Shown here: piece by piece, positions 1 to 8,823 of the stretch | Position numbering within the stretch: position 1 is the first letter of the stretch | How the letters are laid out: the number at the start of each line of letters is the position of its first letter | NCBI RefSeq assembly: GCF_946479755.1 | Contig: NZ_CAMLHC010000020.1 | Location: forward strand, 62,001-126,000 | Source of the DNA: an uncultured Chitinophaga sp. | GTDB lineage: Bacteria > Bacteroidota > Bacteroidia > Chitinophagales > Chitinophagaceae | DNA: 64,000 nucleotides | Direction of reading: 5' to 3' | Notes under the pieces: model-generated | What the model was told of the DNA's origin: nothing | Seen by the model: the letters and a program-made list of their open reading frames with translations, nothing else | The model's database searches: none | Translations under genes and position numbers: made by a program

Positions 1-348
1 CAGCGTGTCTACCAGCCCCGGATTTTTAAAGGCAGCGGTGTTCACAGAGATCTTGTCCGCGCCGGATTGCAGGAGCGCATACACATCCTCCACTTCCGCA
101 ATACCACCGCCTACGGTAAACGGGATATTGACATGCCGCGCAATACGGGTGACCAGCTCGGCCAGTGTTTTTCTTCGTTCATTCGTTGCCGTTATATCGA
201 GAAACACCAGTTCATCTGCCCCCTGAGCCGCGTATAAAGCGCCCAGCTCAATAGGATCGCCGGCATCCCGGATATTTTCAAAATTGATGCCTTTTACGGT
301 ACGGCCGTCTTTGATATCCAGACAGGGTATGATACGTTTGGTCAGCAT
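1..348 (-). CDS. hisF: Imidazole glycerol phosphate synthase cyclase subunit HisF (partial, C-terminus outside window)
   Basis: The first 116 residues are visible; the gene runs off the left edge. The start ATG is the complement of 346-348. The protein opens with [15 protein letters not shown], the standard HisF beginning, with the catalytic Asp at residue 11. It continues with the TIM-barrel phosphate-binding motif TVGGGI and the segment [11 protein letters not shown]. HisF works with HisH: ammonia from glutamine is used to close the imidazole ring, giving IGP and AICAR. The start lies 12 nt after the hisA stop, so it is cotranscribed with hisH and hisA. A hisI or hisIE gene would be expected next, outside the window. 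Confidence 0.97.
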   Translation of the reverse strand, partial: MLTKRIIPCLDIKDGRTVKGINFENIRDAGDPIELGALYAAQGADELVFLDITATNERRKTLAELVTRIARHVNIPFTVGGGIAEVEDVYALLQSGADKISVNTAAFKNPGLVDTL

Positions 349-360
349 ACGTTAATAATT

Positions 361-1503
361 TTAGAGGAATGATTTTAATTCCGCTGTTGAAATTTTTCCT
401 TCGTAGATAGCTTTGCCGATGATCACACCATGGCAGCCTATTTCCTGCAGGGCCGCCACATCACCGATGTTGCTGACGCCACCGCTGGCCACAAAGTTGA
501 TCCCCGGGAACCCGCTGATGATCTTTTTATACAGGTCGATGGAAGGACCTGCCAGCAGGCCGTCTTTCGCGATGTCTGTACAGAAGATGTTTTGCACGCC
601 GCGGTCTATATTGGACTCCAGAAAATCAAATACAGACAGGCCGGTGGTCTCCAGCCATCCGCCCACCGCTATTTTTTCTTCTTTCACATCGGCGCCGAGG
701 AAGATTTTATCTGCCCCGAAACGTTCTACCCAGCTAAAGAACAGCTCCGGCGATTTCACGGCCACGCTGCCGATAGTGGCCAGCGCTGCGCCGCATTCAT
801 ATACGATCTCCAGGTCTTTGTCCGTTTTGATGCCACCGCCAAAATCTGTCACCAGCGATGTTTTACCGGCGATATTTTCCAGCACTTTCCAGTTTACCAC
901 AGCGCCTTTCCTGGCGCCGTCGAGATCTACCAGGTGCAGGCGGCGAACACCCAGTGCTTCAAATTCTTTCGCCACTTCCAGCGGATGCTCGTTATACACT
1001 TTCTGCTGGCTGTAATCGCCCTGCGTGAGGCGCACACATTTACCATCGATAATATCGATGGCGGGGATCACCTCAAAACGTTTAGCTGCAGGCTTTTCCA
1101 ATGATAGTTCCATGCGGATGAAATTGATACCTTCTTTTACAAAATAATTGCCCCGGGTGGTATACCCGAGGCGGTGGTAAAAAGATACTGCCGTTTCACG
1201 GGCGTTGCACCAGAGGAGCTGGATATTTTCTTTCCGGCAGATGTCTGCCAGGTGGTCCAGTATGGCTTTTCCATACCCTTTGCCCTGCGCTGCCGGCAAC
1301 GTCGCCAGCTTGCGGAACTGCGCCTCCCCTTTGCCGGGAAACAGCGACACGACCGTCACCAGCTGCCCGCCGTCAAACACGCCGAAATGCAGGCCGTCAG
1401 CATCATGATCTACCGTTACGGCGTCCAGCGTTGCGCCGGGATACAATACATCTCTGCGTACCCGTAACAACGCGTCATCCACACTGATCCTTCTGATTTG
1501 CAT
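361..1503 (-). CDS. hisA: GNAT N-acetyltransferase - HisA fusion protein
   Basis: A single 380-residue frame has two domains. Residues 1-135 look like a GNAT acetyltransferase: the acetyl-CoA loop is QGKGYG at 73-78, FYHRLGY follows at 108-114, and the final strand IRMEL is at 129-133. After a short linker (EKPAAKR), residues 143-380 are a complete HisA. This starts FEVIPAIDIIDGKCVRL without its own Met, with the catalytic Asp at 150, a second-half Asp in TDIAKDG, and the phosphate loops FGGGI and ASGGV. HisA isomerises ProFAR to PRFAR in histidine synthesis. The GNAT substrate is unknown. Met131 could serve as an internal start for a free HisA, but it lies in the last GNAT strand. The gene starts 1 nt after the hisH stop. 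HisA identity is very secure; the fusion is directly visible, but its function is not known. Confidence 0.93.
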   Translation of the reverse strand: MQIRRISVDDALLRVRRDVLYPGATLDAVTVDHDADGLHFGVFDGGQLVTVVSLFPGKGEAQFRKLATLPAAQGKGYGKAILDHLADICRKENIQLLWCNARETAVSFYHRLGYTTRGNYFVKEGINFIRMELSLEKPAAKRFEVIPAIDIIDGKCVRLTQGDYSQQKVYNEHPLEVAKEFEALGVRRLHLVDLDGARKGAVVNWKVLENIAGKTSLVTDFGGGIKTDKDLEIVYECGAALATIGSVAVKSPELFFSWVERFGADKIFLGADVKEEKIAVGGWLETTGLSVFDFLESNIDRGVQNIFCTDIAKDGLLAGPSIDLYKKIISGFPGINFVASGGVSNIGDVAALQEIGCHGVIIGKAIYEGKISTAELKSFL

Positions 1504-1504
1504 T

Positions 1505-2098
1505 TTATAAGTTCAAAAAGTTTTCGATGATACGGGCGCCGTGTTCCGCCGACTTTTCGGGGTGGAACTGCACCGCATAAAAATTATCTTTCTGCAACGC
1601 AGCGCTGTAGTTGATCACATAATTGGTGATGGCTACCGTGTCTGTGCCCAGCGCTGCATAATAGCTGTGCACAAAGTACATGTAGCTGTTTTCCGGCACA
1701 TGTTCAAACATCACGCTATGCAGACCGGTAATGTTGTTCCAGCCTATCTGTGGTATCTTCAGCAGGTTCTCCACCGGAGAAGTGAAACGTTTCACCTCCA
1801 CGTCAAATACACCGATACACGGTGTATCGTTTTCTTCCGAGTGGCGGCACAGCAACTGCATGCCCAGGCAGATGCCCAGCACCGGCTGCTGCAGGCCGGC
1901 AATCAGCTTGTCGAGATTACGCTCCTGCAAATACCGCATGGCAGTACTGGCTTCGCCTACCCCCGGAAAAATCACCCTGTCGGCCGACAGGATCTCTTCC
2001 GGATTGTCAGTCACAATACCGTTTACGCCTAAACGCTCCAGTGCAAACTGTACGGAGCGGATATTCCCGGCATTGTATTTTATGATGGCTGTTTTCAT
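1505..2098 (-). CDS. hisH: Imidazole glycerol phosphate synthase glutamine amidotransferase subunit HisH
   Basis: This 197-aa class I glutamine amidotransferase has its triad in place: nucleophile Cys77 in GICLGMQ, His179 and Glu181 in QFHPEKS. The N-terminal KYNAGNIRSV and the FPGVGEA segment are typical of HisH rather than TrpG or PabA. It releases ammonia from glutamine for HisF. Its ATG lies only 2 nt after the trpA stop codon, so it is transcribed as the tail of the trp gene block and not directly behind hisB as in ordinary his operons. Confidence 0.96.
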   Translation of the reverse strand: MKTAIIKYNAGNIRSVQFALERLGVNGIVTDNPEEILSADRVIFPGVGEASTAMRYLQERNLDKLIAGLQQPVLGICLGMQLLCRHSEENDTPCIGVFDVEVKRFTSPVENLLKIPQIGWNNITGLHSVMFEHVPENSYMYFVHSYYAALGTDTVAITNYVINYSAALQKDNFYAVQFHPEKSAEHGARIIENFLNL

Positions 2099-2100
2099 AT

Positions 2101-2874
2101 TTAGTTTTTGATAGCGCCAATAAAAGTACGAACTGTGCTGTCAATATCCTTGCCTTCTCCCAACGCTTTGATAAAGGCGGTGCCAATAATAGCACCGTTG
2201 GTATAACGGCAGGCCGCATCGAAAGTGGCTTTGTCTTTAATGCCAAAACCTATGAGCACCGGGTTTTGCAGCTTCAGCTGCTGCAGCCTTTCAAAATAAG
2301 CCTGCTGGTGCGACATGTCTTTGTCTTTTCCGGTAGTGGAAGAAGAAGATACGGCATACAGGAATCCTCTGCTGAGGCTGTCCAGCTGACGGATACGCTC
2401 ATCGCTGGTTTCCGGGGTCACCAGGAAGATGAGGTTTACGTTGTTTTCTTCGAAGATGGTTTTGTATTCCGCCACATATTCGGCCATGGGCAGATCAGGC
2501 AGGATAACGCCATCAACGCCAACTTCCGCACATTTCTTTACAAAGGCTTCCACGCCGTACAGCAACACCGGGTTGAGGTACCCCATCAGGATAACGGGCA
2601 CGTGTATACGGTCCCGGAAGCCGGTCAGCTGTTCAAAGAGTTTGTGCAGGCTCATACCGTTTTTCAACGCGCGGGTGCCGCTGTCCTGGATAACAGGGCC
2701 GTCGGCCAGCGGGTCGGAAAAAGGCATGCCCAGCTCGATGAGGTCTGCCCCGTGTTGTTGCAGGGCGGTCATCACCGGCAGCGTATCATTCAGTTCCGGA
2801 TACCCGGCGGTACAATATATATTCAGAACACCGTGTTGTTTGGCAGCAAACAATTGGTCAATACGGTTTTGCAT
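2101..2874 (-). CDS. trpA: Tryptophan synthase alpha chain
   Basis: This 257-aa TIM-barrel protein splits indole-3-glycerol phosphate into indole and glyceraldehyde 3-phosphate. The catalytic acids are visible: Glu47 in LIELGMPFSDP and Asp58 in ADGP. Loop motifs GYLNP, GVILPDLP and the phosphate-binding GFGI are present, and the length is normal for the family. It lies 8 nt after trpB, its partner in the alpha2beta2 complex, and is directly followed by hisH. Confidence 0.97.
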   Translation of the reverse strand: MQNRIDQLFAAKQHGVLNIYCTAGYPELNDTLPVMTALQQHGADLIELGMPFSDPLADGPVIQDSGTRALKNGMSLHKLFEQLTGFRDRIHVPVILMGYLNPVLLYGVEAFVKKCAEVGVDGVILPDLPMAEYVAEYKTIFEENNVNLIFLVTPETSDERIRQLDSLSRGFLYAVSSSSTTGKDKDMSHQQAYFERLQQLKLQNPVLIGFGIKDKATFDAACRYTNGAIIGTAFIKALGEGKDIDSTVRTFIGAIKN

Positions 2875-2882
2875 ACTCCAGA

Positions 2883-4091
2883 TTATTTATTCATGTGACG
2901 GATATAGGTATTCAGGTCTTTATCACCGCGGCCTGACAGGCATACCACCACTACGTCGTCCGGGTTGAATGGCAGGTCTTTCAGTTTGGCCAGCGCATGG
3001 GCTGATTCCATGGCGGGGATAATACCTTCCAGTTTGCACAGCTCATAGGCGGCGGCCAGGGCTTCATCGTCGGTAGCGTCGAGGAACATGGCACGGCCTG
3101 TTTCGTACAGGTTTGCGTGCATGGGCCCGATACCGGGATAGTCCAGTCCGGCGGAGATAGAGTACGGCTCGGTGATCTGGCCGTCTTCTGTCTGCATGAG
3201 CAGTGTTTTGGAAGCATGGATAATACCTATTTTACCCAGCTGGGTGGTGGCGGCAGAGTGACCGCTATGGACTCCTTTACCACCGGCTTCTACGGCTACC
3301 AGCTTCACCTCCTCTTCGTCGAGGTAGTGGAAGAAAGCGCCGGCGGCATTACTGCCGCCACCGATGCAGGCTACCACGTAATCGGGAAGCTCGCTGCCGG
3401 TTTTTTCCAGCAGCTGCTTGCGGATTTCTTCGCTGATCACTGACTGGAGGCGGGCCACCATATCAGGATAGGGATGCGGGCCGGCAGCGGTGCCGAGGAT
3501 ATAATGTGTATCTACCGGGTTGTTGATCCAGTCGCGGATCGCTTCGTTGGTAGCGTCTTTTAAAGTCTGACTGCCGCTGGTGGCCGCCACTACGGTGGCG
3601 CCCAGCATTTTCATGCGGGACACGTTGGGCGCCTGTCTTTCGATATCGATGCTGCCCATGTACACCACGCATTCCATGCCCATCAGCGCACAAACGGTGG
3701 CGGTGGCCACGCCGTGCTGACCGGCGCCGGTTTCAGCGATGATACGCTTTTTGCCCAGCCGCTTTGCCAGCAGGATTTGCCCGATGGTATTGTTCACCTT
3801 GTGCGCACCGGTGTGGTTCAGGTCTTCCCTTTTAAGGAAAATCTTCGCCTGGTATTTTTCGGAGAGGCGTTTGGCGAAGTACAGCGGTGAAGGGCGACCT
3901 ACATAATCGCGCAGCAGGGCTTCGAACTCCTGCTGAAAGGCGGGGTCACTGAGCACTTCCATATACTTGTGTTGCAGTTCGTCCACATTGGGGAACAGCA
4001 TTTCAGGAACATAGGCGCCGCCAAATCTGCCGTAATAGCCGTTCTTGTCTATGTGATACCTGGATTTGCTGGTGTCAATTGCAATGTCCAT
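2883..4091 (-). CDS. trpB: Tryptophan synthase beta chain
   Basis: This 402-aa PLP enzyme condenses indole and serine to tryptophan. Lys98 in [10 protein letters not shown] binds [11 protein letters not shown] holds the cofactor phosphate, and AETGAGQHG is the indole and serine site. It is the ordinary TrpB1 type, encoded next to trpA and with the usual short N-terminal extension ([10 protein letters not shown]). The gene sits 21 nt after trpF. Confidence 0.97.
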   Translation of the reverse strand: MDIAIDTSKSRYHIDKNGYYGRFGGAYVPEMLFPNVDELQHKYMEVLSDPAFQQEFEALLRDYVGRPSPLYFAKRLSEKYQAKIFLKREDLNHTGAHKVNNTIGQILLAKRLGKKRIIAETGAGQHGVATATVCALMGMECVVYMGSIDIERQAPNVSRMKMLGATVVAATSGSQTLKDATNEAIRDWINNPVDTHYILGTAAGPHPYPDMVARLQSVISEEIRKQLLEKTGSELPDYVVACIGGGSNAAGAFFHYLDEEEVKLVAVEAGGKGVHSGHSAATTQLGKIGIIHASKTLLMQTEDGQITEPYSISAGLDYPGIGPMHANLYETGRAMFLDATDDEALAAAYELCKLEGIIPAMESAHALAKLKDLPFNPDDVVVVCLSGRGDKDLNTYIRHMNK

Positions 4092-4112
4092 GGAGAATAT
4101 TTTTAAATTTAG

Positions 4113-4745
4113 TTATTTAGTTATTTTCTGCATACCGGCTACGAACAGCGTCACTTTCTCCATATTCTTGATGCCGGGAGCGTCTTCAAATTTGCTGTTG
4201 ATGTCTACTGCAAAAAGCGCGGGCAGTTCCAGTTCGCGGATGATGTCCGCATCTTCCGGGGTGATGCCGCCGCTCAGCAGGAAAGGGTGGTCAAACGGGT
4301 ACTGCTGCAGCAGCTCCCAGTTGAACCGCTCTCCGGTGCCGCCATACCCTTTTACGGAGGCGGTGTCGAAGAGGAAATAATCCGTTACCGGCACATAAGG
4401 CGCCAGCAATGTTTCCCAGTCTGCGTTGTCGCCTATACGAAAAGCTTTGATCACCGGCACGGTCTCGCGGATGGTGGCGCAGAAGGCCGGTGTTTCATCG
4501 CCGTGCAGCTGTACCATGTCCAGCGCATAGTCTGCCACGGTGCGCTGTATCTGCTCCGCGGTGGCGTTCACAAACACGCCTACTTTACGGATACCGGTGG
4601 TTTCCCGCACGGTACGGGCGTCTATCTTATTGGCGGCGAAGCGGGGCGATTTCTCGTAGAAGATAAACCCGGCGTAGTCCACCTGGTTGTCTGTCAGTCC
4701 CTGTAAATCCGCCGCCCTGGTGATACCGCACACTTTAATACGCAT
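4113..4745 (-). CDS. trpF: Phosphoribosylanthranilate isomerase
   Basis: This 210-aa TIM-barrel protein converts phosphoribosylanthranilate to CdRP. It opens with MRIKVCGITR, with the catalytic Cys at residue 6. The general acid Asp lies in LFDTASVKGYGGTG, and the phosphate loop is LLSGGITPED. The gene is free-standing, not fused to trpC as in enterobacteria, and starts 7 nt after the trpC stop. A separate HisA is present in this operon, so a dual PriA-type enzyme is not needed. Confidence 0.95.
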   Translation of the reverse strand: MRIKVCGITRAADLQGLTDNQVDYAGFIFYEKSPRFAANKIDARTVRETTGIRKVGVFVNATAEQIQRTVADYALDMVQLHGDETPAFCATIRETVPVIKAFRIGDNADWETLLAPYVPVTDYFLFDTASVKGYGGTGERFNWELLQQYPFDHPFLLSGGITPEDADIIRELELPALFAVDINSKFEDAPGIKNMEKVTLFVAGMQKITK

Positions 4746-4752
4746 GATGAGA

Positions 4753-5553
4753 TTATTTAGCCTGCAGGTCGTTTAATGTCTGTACAAAATTTTCGAAGGC
4801 GCGGGCAGGATCTTCCTGTTTCATGAAATGTTCTCCGATCAGGAAGCCCTGGAAGCCGGCGGCTTTCAGCGTTACGATGGCAGCCGGGTCATTGATGCCG
4901 CTTTCCGCCACTTTGATTTTGTCTGCCGGAATTTTCGGCGCCAGTTCGCAGGAGCGGTTGAAGTCCACCTGGAAAGTGATCAGGTCGCGGTTGTTCACGC
5001 CCACCAGGTGGGTGTGGTCCGTGACTTTTTCCAGCTGTGCTTCGCTGTGTACTTCCAGCAGCACTTCGAGGCCGAGGTTATGGGCAAACCGGGAGAGGTG
5101 CGCCACCTGCGCGGCGTCGAGGCATTCTGCGATGAGCAGTATTACATCTGCGCCGATCGCTTTGGCTTCGAGGATCTGGTATTCATCGATCACAAAATCC
5201 TTCCGCAGGATGGGTATCTGGTTGAAGCTGCGTGCCTGTTGCAGATCGTCGGAAGAACCACCGAAATATTTCTCGTCCGTCAGTACGGAGAGGCCGGAAG
5301 CGCCGTAGCGGGTATAGGCCGTAGTGACCTGCTGCACCGTTACTTCACCATTGATCAGCCCTTTGGAGGGAGAGCGCCGTTTGAATTCCGCGATGATACC
5401 CGTTTTTTCGGGGTTCTGCAGGAAGCTGCGGAGCGACAGCGGCTCACGGTCGAACACAGAAGTCTGTTGCAGTTCTTCTGCGCTGCGTTGTAGTTTGCGG
5501 GCCGCTACTTCCACCTGTTTATGGGCGACTATTTCTGCTAATATGTTTTTCAT
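4753..5553 (-). CDS. trpC: Indole-3-glycerol phosphate synthase
   Basis: This 266-aa TIM-barrel enzyme closes the indole ring from CdRP. The family signature IIAEFKRRSPSKG is at residues 53-65, with catalytic Glu56 and Lys58. The general acid Lys118 is in ILRKDFVID, and VGVNNRDL and AESGI are the later barrel motifs. The length is normal. Its start is 5 nt after the trpD stop, consistent with tight translational coupling in the trp block. Confidence 0.96.
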   Translation of the reverse strand: MKNILAEIVAHKQVEVAARKLQRSAEELQQTSVFDREPLSLRSFLQNPEKTGIIAEFKRRSPSKGLINGEVTVQQVTTAYTRYGASGLSVLTDEKYFGGSSDDLQQARSFNQIPILRKDFVIDEYQILEAKAIGADVILLIAECLDAAQVAHLSRFAHNLGLEVLLEVHSEAQLEKVTDHTHLVGVNNRDLITFQVDFNRSCELAPKIPADKIKVAESGINDPAAIVTLKAAGFQGFLIGEHFMKQEDPARAFENFVQTLNDLQAK

Positions 5554-5558
5554 CAGCC

Positions 5559-6551
5559 TTATTGTAATTCAATCAGTTTTTTGAATGCTTTATGGGCATT
5601 ACCGGATTCAAGGGATTCCACGGCGGCGGCAAAAGCGTCGTTGTAAGAGCTGTGTTTACCGAGGCTGTAGAGGCCCATGGCGGCGTTGGCCAGCACGACA
5701 GAGTTCTGTGCCCAGGTGCCTTCGCCTTTGAGTATTTTCATAAAGATCTTCGCGGCTTCTTCTACGGAGTTGCCACCGTAGATGTCTTCCGGATGTACTT
5801 TGCGTTTGCCGAGCTGTTCCGGTGTCCAGTCCTGTTCGCCGTCATTGGTAATGACTTTGGTATCGGCGGTGAGGGAAATCTCATCATAACCGTCGAGGCT
5901 GTGCACGATGACAAACTTTTTGTCGGTCTGCTGGAACAGGTAGTTGTACACGCGGGCCATTTCGAGGCTGTATACGCCGATCAGCTGGTGTTTGGCGAAA
6001 GCCGGGTTTACCAGCGGGCCCAGCATGTTAAAGAACGTGCGGATGCCCAGTGAGCGGCGGATACCGGCCACATTTTTAAGTGCCGGATGAAACAGGGGCG
6101 CGTGCAGGAAACAGAGGCCTGCTTCTTCCAGCTCTGTGCGGAGTTTGGCGTCGTCGGCCTTGAACTTGTAGCCTACCAGCTCCATGAGGTTGGAAGCGCC
6201 GCTGATGGAAGACACGCCGTAGTTGCCGTGTTTGGCCACTTTACCACCTGCGCCGGCCACGATAAAGCACGACAAGGTAGAAATATTAAAGGTATTTTTT
6301 GCATCCCCGCCGGTGCCTACGATGTCCAGCACATCATAGCCGTTCAGTTTTACCGGGATACACAGTTCCAGCAGGGCGTCACGGAAGCCCAGCAGTTCAT
6401 CGATGGTGATGCTGCGCATGAGGAACACGGTCATGAAAGCAGCGAGTTCACTCTCGTTGTACATGCCTTTGGAGATGTTGATCAGGATATCTTTAGCCCC
6501 TTCGCGGGTAAAAGTTTTATGTTCGAACAGGTAGTTAAGTATCTTTTTCAT
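5559..6551 (-). CDS. trpD: Anthranilate phosphoribosyltransferase
   Basis: This 330-aa class IV phosphoribosyltransferase transfers phosphoribose from PRPP to anthranilate. The glycine-rich PRPP site VGTGGDAKNTFNIST is intact, KHGNYGVSS holds the substrate phosphate, and the family segment RTFFNMLGPLVNP is present. It is not fused to trpG. The gap to trpG is 54 nt, the widest inside the trp block, and I see no hairpin there. Confidence 0.96.
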   Translation of the reverse strand: MKKILNYLFEHKTFTREGAKDILINISKGMYNESELAAFMTVFLMRSITIDELLGFRDALLELCIPVKLNGYDVLDIVGTGGDAKNTFNISTLSCFIVAGAGGKVAKHGNYGVSSISGASNLMELVGYKFKADDAKLRTELEEAGLCFLHAPLFHPALKNVAGIRRSLGIRTFFNMLGPLVNPAFAKHQLIGVYSLEMARVYNYLFQQTDKKFVIVHSLDGYDEISLTADTKVITNDGEQDWTPEQLGKRKVHPEDIYGGNSVEEAAKIFMKILKGEGTWAQNSVVLANAAMGLYSLGKHSSYNDAFAAAVESLESGNAHKAFKKLIELQ

Positions 6552-6605
6552 ACCAGGATGATGTATTTAAAATGAGCAAAGAGAAGTTGGAAAACGGCGG
6601 TGGTA

Positions 6606-7175
6606 TTATAACGCCAGCCAGTTTTTCAGTATTTGTTCTCCCTGTGGCGTGAGTACACTTTCCGGGTGGAACTGTACGCCGCTTACATCGTATTTGTTAT
6701 GCTGCAGGGCCATGATAAAGCCTTCCTCGTCTTCTGCTGTCAGGGTCAGCTCCGCGGGGAGGGTGGCTTTGTCGATCACCCAGGAGTGATAGCGGCCGGC
6801 CTGTATATCACGGGGCATGCCTTTGAAGAGGCGGCCTTCGTCGGAAATAATTTTCACGTTGGTGGCCACGCCGTGGTACACTTCCCGGAGGTTGATGAGC
6901 GAGCCGCCGAAAGCCTGCCCGATGGCCTGTAAACCGAGGCATACGCCGAAGATGGATTTGGAGGGCGCATATTCTTTGATCAGCGGCAGCAGCAGGCCGG
7001 CTTCTTCGGGGATACCGGGACCGGGCGACAGGATGATCTTATCGTAATCGTTCACTTTTTCGAGGGGTATTTCGTCGTTGCGGACAACGGTCACTTTGCC
7101 GTTGACCAGCTTTTCCACGAGGTGAACGAGGTTATAGGTAAAAGAGTCGTAATTATCGAAAACGAGGATGTTCAT
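6606..7175 (-). CDS. trpG: Anthranilate synthase component II (glutamine amidotransferase)
   Basis: This 189-aa class I glutamine amidotransferase supplies ammonia to TrpE. The opening NILVFDNYDSFTYNLV is typical of TrpG/PabA. The triad is Cys79 in GVCLGLQ, and His170 and Glu172 in QFHPES. The gene starts 1 nt after the trpE stop codon. Proteins of this family can also serve PabB in folate synthesis; I cannot tell from sequence whether this one does. Confidence 0.95.
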   Translation of the reverse strand: MNILVFDNYDSFTYNLVHLVEKLVNGKVTVVRNDEIPLEKVNDYDKIILSPGPGIPEEAGLLLPLIKEYAPSKSIFGVCLGLQAIGQAFGGSLINLREVYHGVATNVKIISDEGRLFKGMPRDIQAGRYHSWVIDKATLPAELTLTAEDEEGFIMALQHNKYDVSGVQFHPESVLTPQGEQILKNWLAL

Positions 7176-7176
7176 G

Positions 7177-8589
7177 TCAGATTTTTTGTGCCAGCAGGAT
7201 GGCTTGTTTTAATGCATTGAGTTTATTGCCTACTTCTTCCAGTTCAGAAGAAGCCACTGATTTGGCCACTACGCCGGCGCCGGCCTGATAGTAAAGCGTG
7301 TTCATTTTACTGAGGATGGAGCGGATCATAATAGCGTGGTTGAAGTTGCCGTTAAAGCCCACCCAACCGATACAGCCGCCATAAAAGCCGCGGGGCGTAG
7401 GTTCCAGCGCATCAATGATCTCCATGGCGCGGTACTTGGGCGCTCCGGAGAGGGTGCCTGCCGGGAAGGAAGAGGCCAGCAATGCAAAAGGATTGATGGC
7501 GGGGTCTACTTTCCCTTTCACTTCACTCACCAGGTGGATCACGTGGGAGTAATACTGTACCTGGCGGTAATTGGTCACTTCCACATTGGTGGCGTTTCTG
7601 CTGAGGTCATTGCGGGCAAGGTCCACCAGCATCACGTGTTCTGCATTTTCTTTCGGGTCCTGCAGCAGCTTATCGGCCAGTATTTTATCCTGCCGGTCAT
7701 CGCCGGTACGGCGGAAAGTGCCTGCAATCGGGTGGATAGCGGCAGTGCCGTCCTTGATCACTATTTGTGCTTCCGGAGAAGAACCCATTAATTTATAATC
7801 GCCGTAATCGAAGAAGAAGAGGTAGGGGGAGGGATTGATGGAGCGGAGGGCGCGGTATACGTTGAATTCATCACCGGTGAAAGACCTTTTGAAGGCGCGG
7901 GAAAGGACCACCTGGAAGACATCTCCGCGAAAACAGTGTTGTTTGCCCTGTTCCACCATCTGCATATACTCCGCGTCTGTCATGTTACTGGTTTCTTCCC
8001 CGTTGGTGGCGAAAGGATAACCGGGAGAATCCTTGTGGCGGATGAGTGATTCTACCAGGTCAAACTCACTGTCGAGGCCTTCTATCTGGTTTTCGCAGAG
8101 GTAAAGTTCATCTTTGAAGTGGTTGATGGCGATCACATATTGGTAAAACCGGTACCGCATCAGGGGTATCTGTGCGTTACCGCCTTTTTTATTTTTATCG
8201 AATTCGATGGTTTCAAAGAACTGTACCGAATCAAACGTACTGTATCCAAAGAGCGTCTGGGCAAGCGGTACGGGGTGGTTGCCGTTGAAGGTGAAGCTGC
8301 CGAGGAATTTCTGTAATTCGTCCAGTACCTTCTGGGTGTCTTTCAGCTCCTTTTTTTCTACCGGCAGGTTAGGATATTTAAACTCGAAGTGGCTGGTGGA
8401 AGTAACTTCGATGCCTGCAATAGGCTTGATACAGATATAGGAATAGCTGTTTTCGCTGGCGCGGTAGTCCGTACTTTCCAGGAGGATGGAGCCGGGGAAC
8501 TTGTCGCGCAACCGCAGATAGATGCCCACTGGCGTGAAGATGTCCGCCAGCATCTGTTTGGATCTTGTTTTTACTTGAATGGTACGCAT
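7177..8589 (-). CDS. trpE: Anthranilate synthase component I
   Basis: This 470-aa chorismate-using enzyme makes anthranilate with TrpG. The C-terminal chorismate-binding domain contains VLSRAFKRSF, SINPSPYLFFFDYG, IAGTFRRTGDD, LVDLARNDLSRN, FPAGTLSGAPKYRAMEIID and RGFYGGCIGW, all standard for the family. A segment near residue 40 (LLESTDY) corresponds to the tryptophan feedback site (LLES motif) of TrpE. The gene is first in the trp block and is preceded by a Trp leader peptide and attenuator (8639-8770). Confidence 0.96.
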   Translation of the reverse strand: MRTIQVKTRSKQMLADIFTPVGIYLRLRDKFPGSILLESTDYRASENSYSYICIKPIAGIEVTSTSHFEFKYPNLPVEKKELKDTQKVLDELQKFLGSFTFNGNHPVPLAQTLFGYSTFDSVQFFETIEFDKNKKGGNAQIPLMRYRFYQYVIAINHFKDELYLCENQIEGLDSEFDLVESLIRHKDSPGYPFATNGEETSNMTDAEYMQMVEQGKQHCFRGDVFQVVLSRAFKRSFTGDEFNVYRALRSINPSPYLFFFDYGDYKLMGSSPEAQIVIKDGTAAIHPIAGTFRRTGDDRQDKILADKLLQDPKENAEHVMLVDLARNDLSRNATNVEVTNYRQVQYYSHVIHLVSEVKGKVDPAINPFALLASSFPAGTLSGAPKYRAMEIIDALEPTPRGFYGGCIGWVGFNGNFNHAIMIRSILSKMNTLYYQAGAGVVAKSVASSELEEVGNKLNALKQAILLAQKI

Positions 8590-8638
8590 GATATTCAGGG
8601 TGAAAGTGTTTGCTGTTTGTTAGAAAAAGGATGTGCCT

Positions 8639-8676
8639 GAAAAGCCGAAAGGCCCGCTGTGTAACAGCGAGCCTTT
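8639..8676 (-). terminator. trp attenuator: intrinsic terminator with competing antiterminator
   Basis: On the minus-strand RNA, AAAGGC-U-CGCUG pairs with CAGCG-G-GCCUUU around a 5-nt loop (plus coordinates 8648-8676), about 12 pairs counting one G-U. A short U tract (complement of 8640-8643) follows. The upstream segment 8701-8715, just after the leader stop codon, can instead pair with 8657-8673 over about 12 of 13 positions, removing the 5' arm of the terminator. Ribosome stalling at the Trp codons would favour this antiterminator. The pairings were read by eye. The U tract is weak, so termination strength is uncertain. Confidence 0.8.
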
Positions 8677-8716
8677 CCAAGTATATTTCAGACGAAACAT
8701 GGCACTGTAACACAGA

Positions 8717-8770
8717 TCAGGAATTGATTCCGTGCCACCACCAATGTTTATTTGTCATGATATTTTTCAT
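8717..8770 (-). CDS. trpL: trp operon leader peptide
   Basis: This is a 17-codon frame, M-K-N-I-M-T-N-K-H-W-W-W-H-G-I-N-S-stop, with three consecutive Trp codons (complement of 8735-8743). It lies between hisB and trpE, directly before a terminator/antiterminator pair, as in classic ribosome-mediated attenuation. A second in-frame ATG at 8756-8758 would give a 13-residue peptide. It may be the real start, because the candidate promoter would place the transcript start almost on the first ATG. Translation has not been shown; three adjacent Trp codons in this position are very unlikely by chance. Confidence 0.88.
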   Translation of the reverse strand: MKNIMTNKHWWWHGINS

Positions 8771-8777
8771 AGCGAGA

Positions 8778-8809
8778 CAAAATTGGAACATTTTTATAAC
8801 AAATGCAAA
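8778..8809 (-). promoter_or_regulatory. Candidate trp promoter inside the his-trp junction
   Basis: On the minus strand, CAATTTTG (complement of 8778-8785) matches the Bacteroidota -7 element TAnnTTTG except at the first base. A TTTG -33 element lies 20 nt upstream (8806-8809); a second TTTG at 8800-8803 gives a 14-nt spacer. Transcription would start near 8770-8773, giving a nearly leaderless trpL mRNA. It sits in the 53-nt gap after hisB, so the trp block and hisHAF would have their own promoter as well as read-through from the his promoter. Confidence 0.5.
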
Positions 8810-8823
8810 TTTTTTTTTGCCTG

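Noticed and set aside
1131..1503. GNAT-HisA fusion treated as an assembly or frameshift artefact
   Set aside because: The frame is uninterrupted, both domains are intact end to end, and the linker is a plausible short loop; no sign of a compensating shift. Resequencing or relatives would settle it.
8639..8809. T-box riboswitch upstream of trpE
   Set aside because: There is no T-box sequence or specifier stem. A translatable WWW leader with terminator/antiterminator arms explains the region fully.
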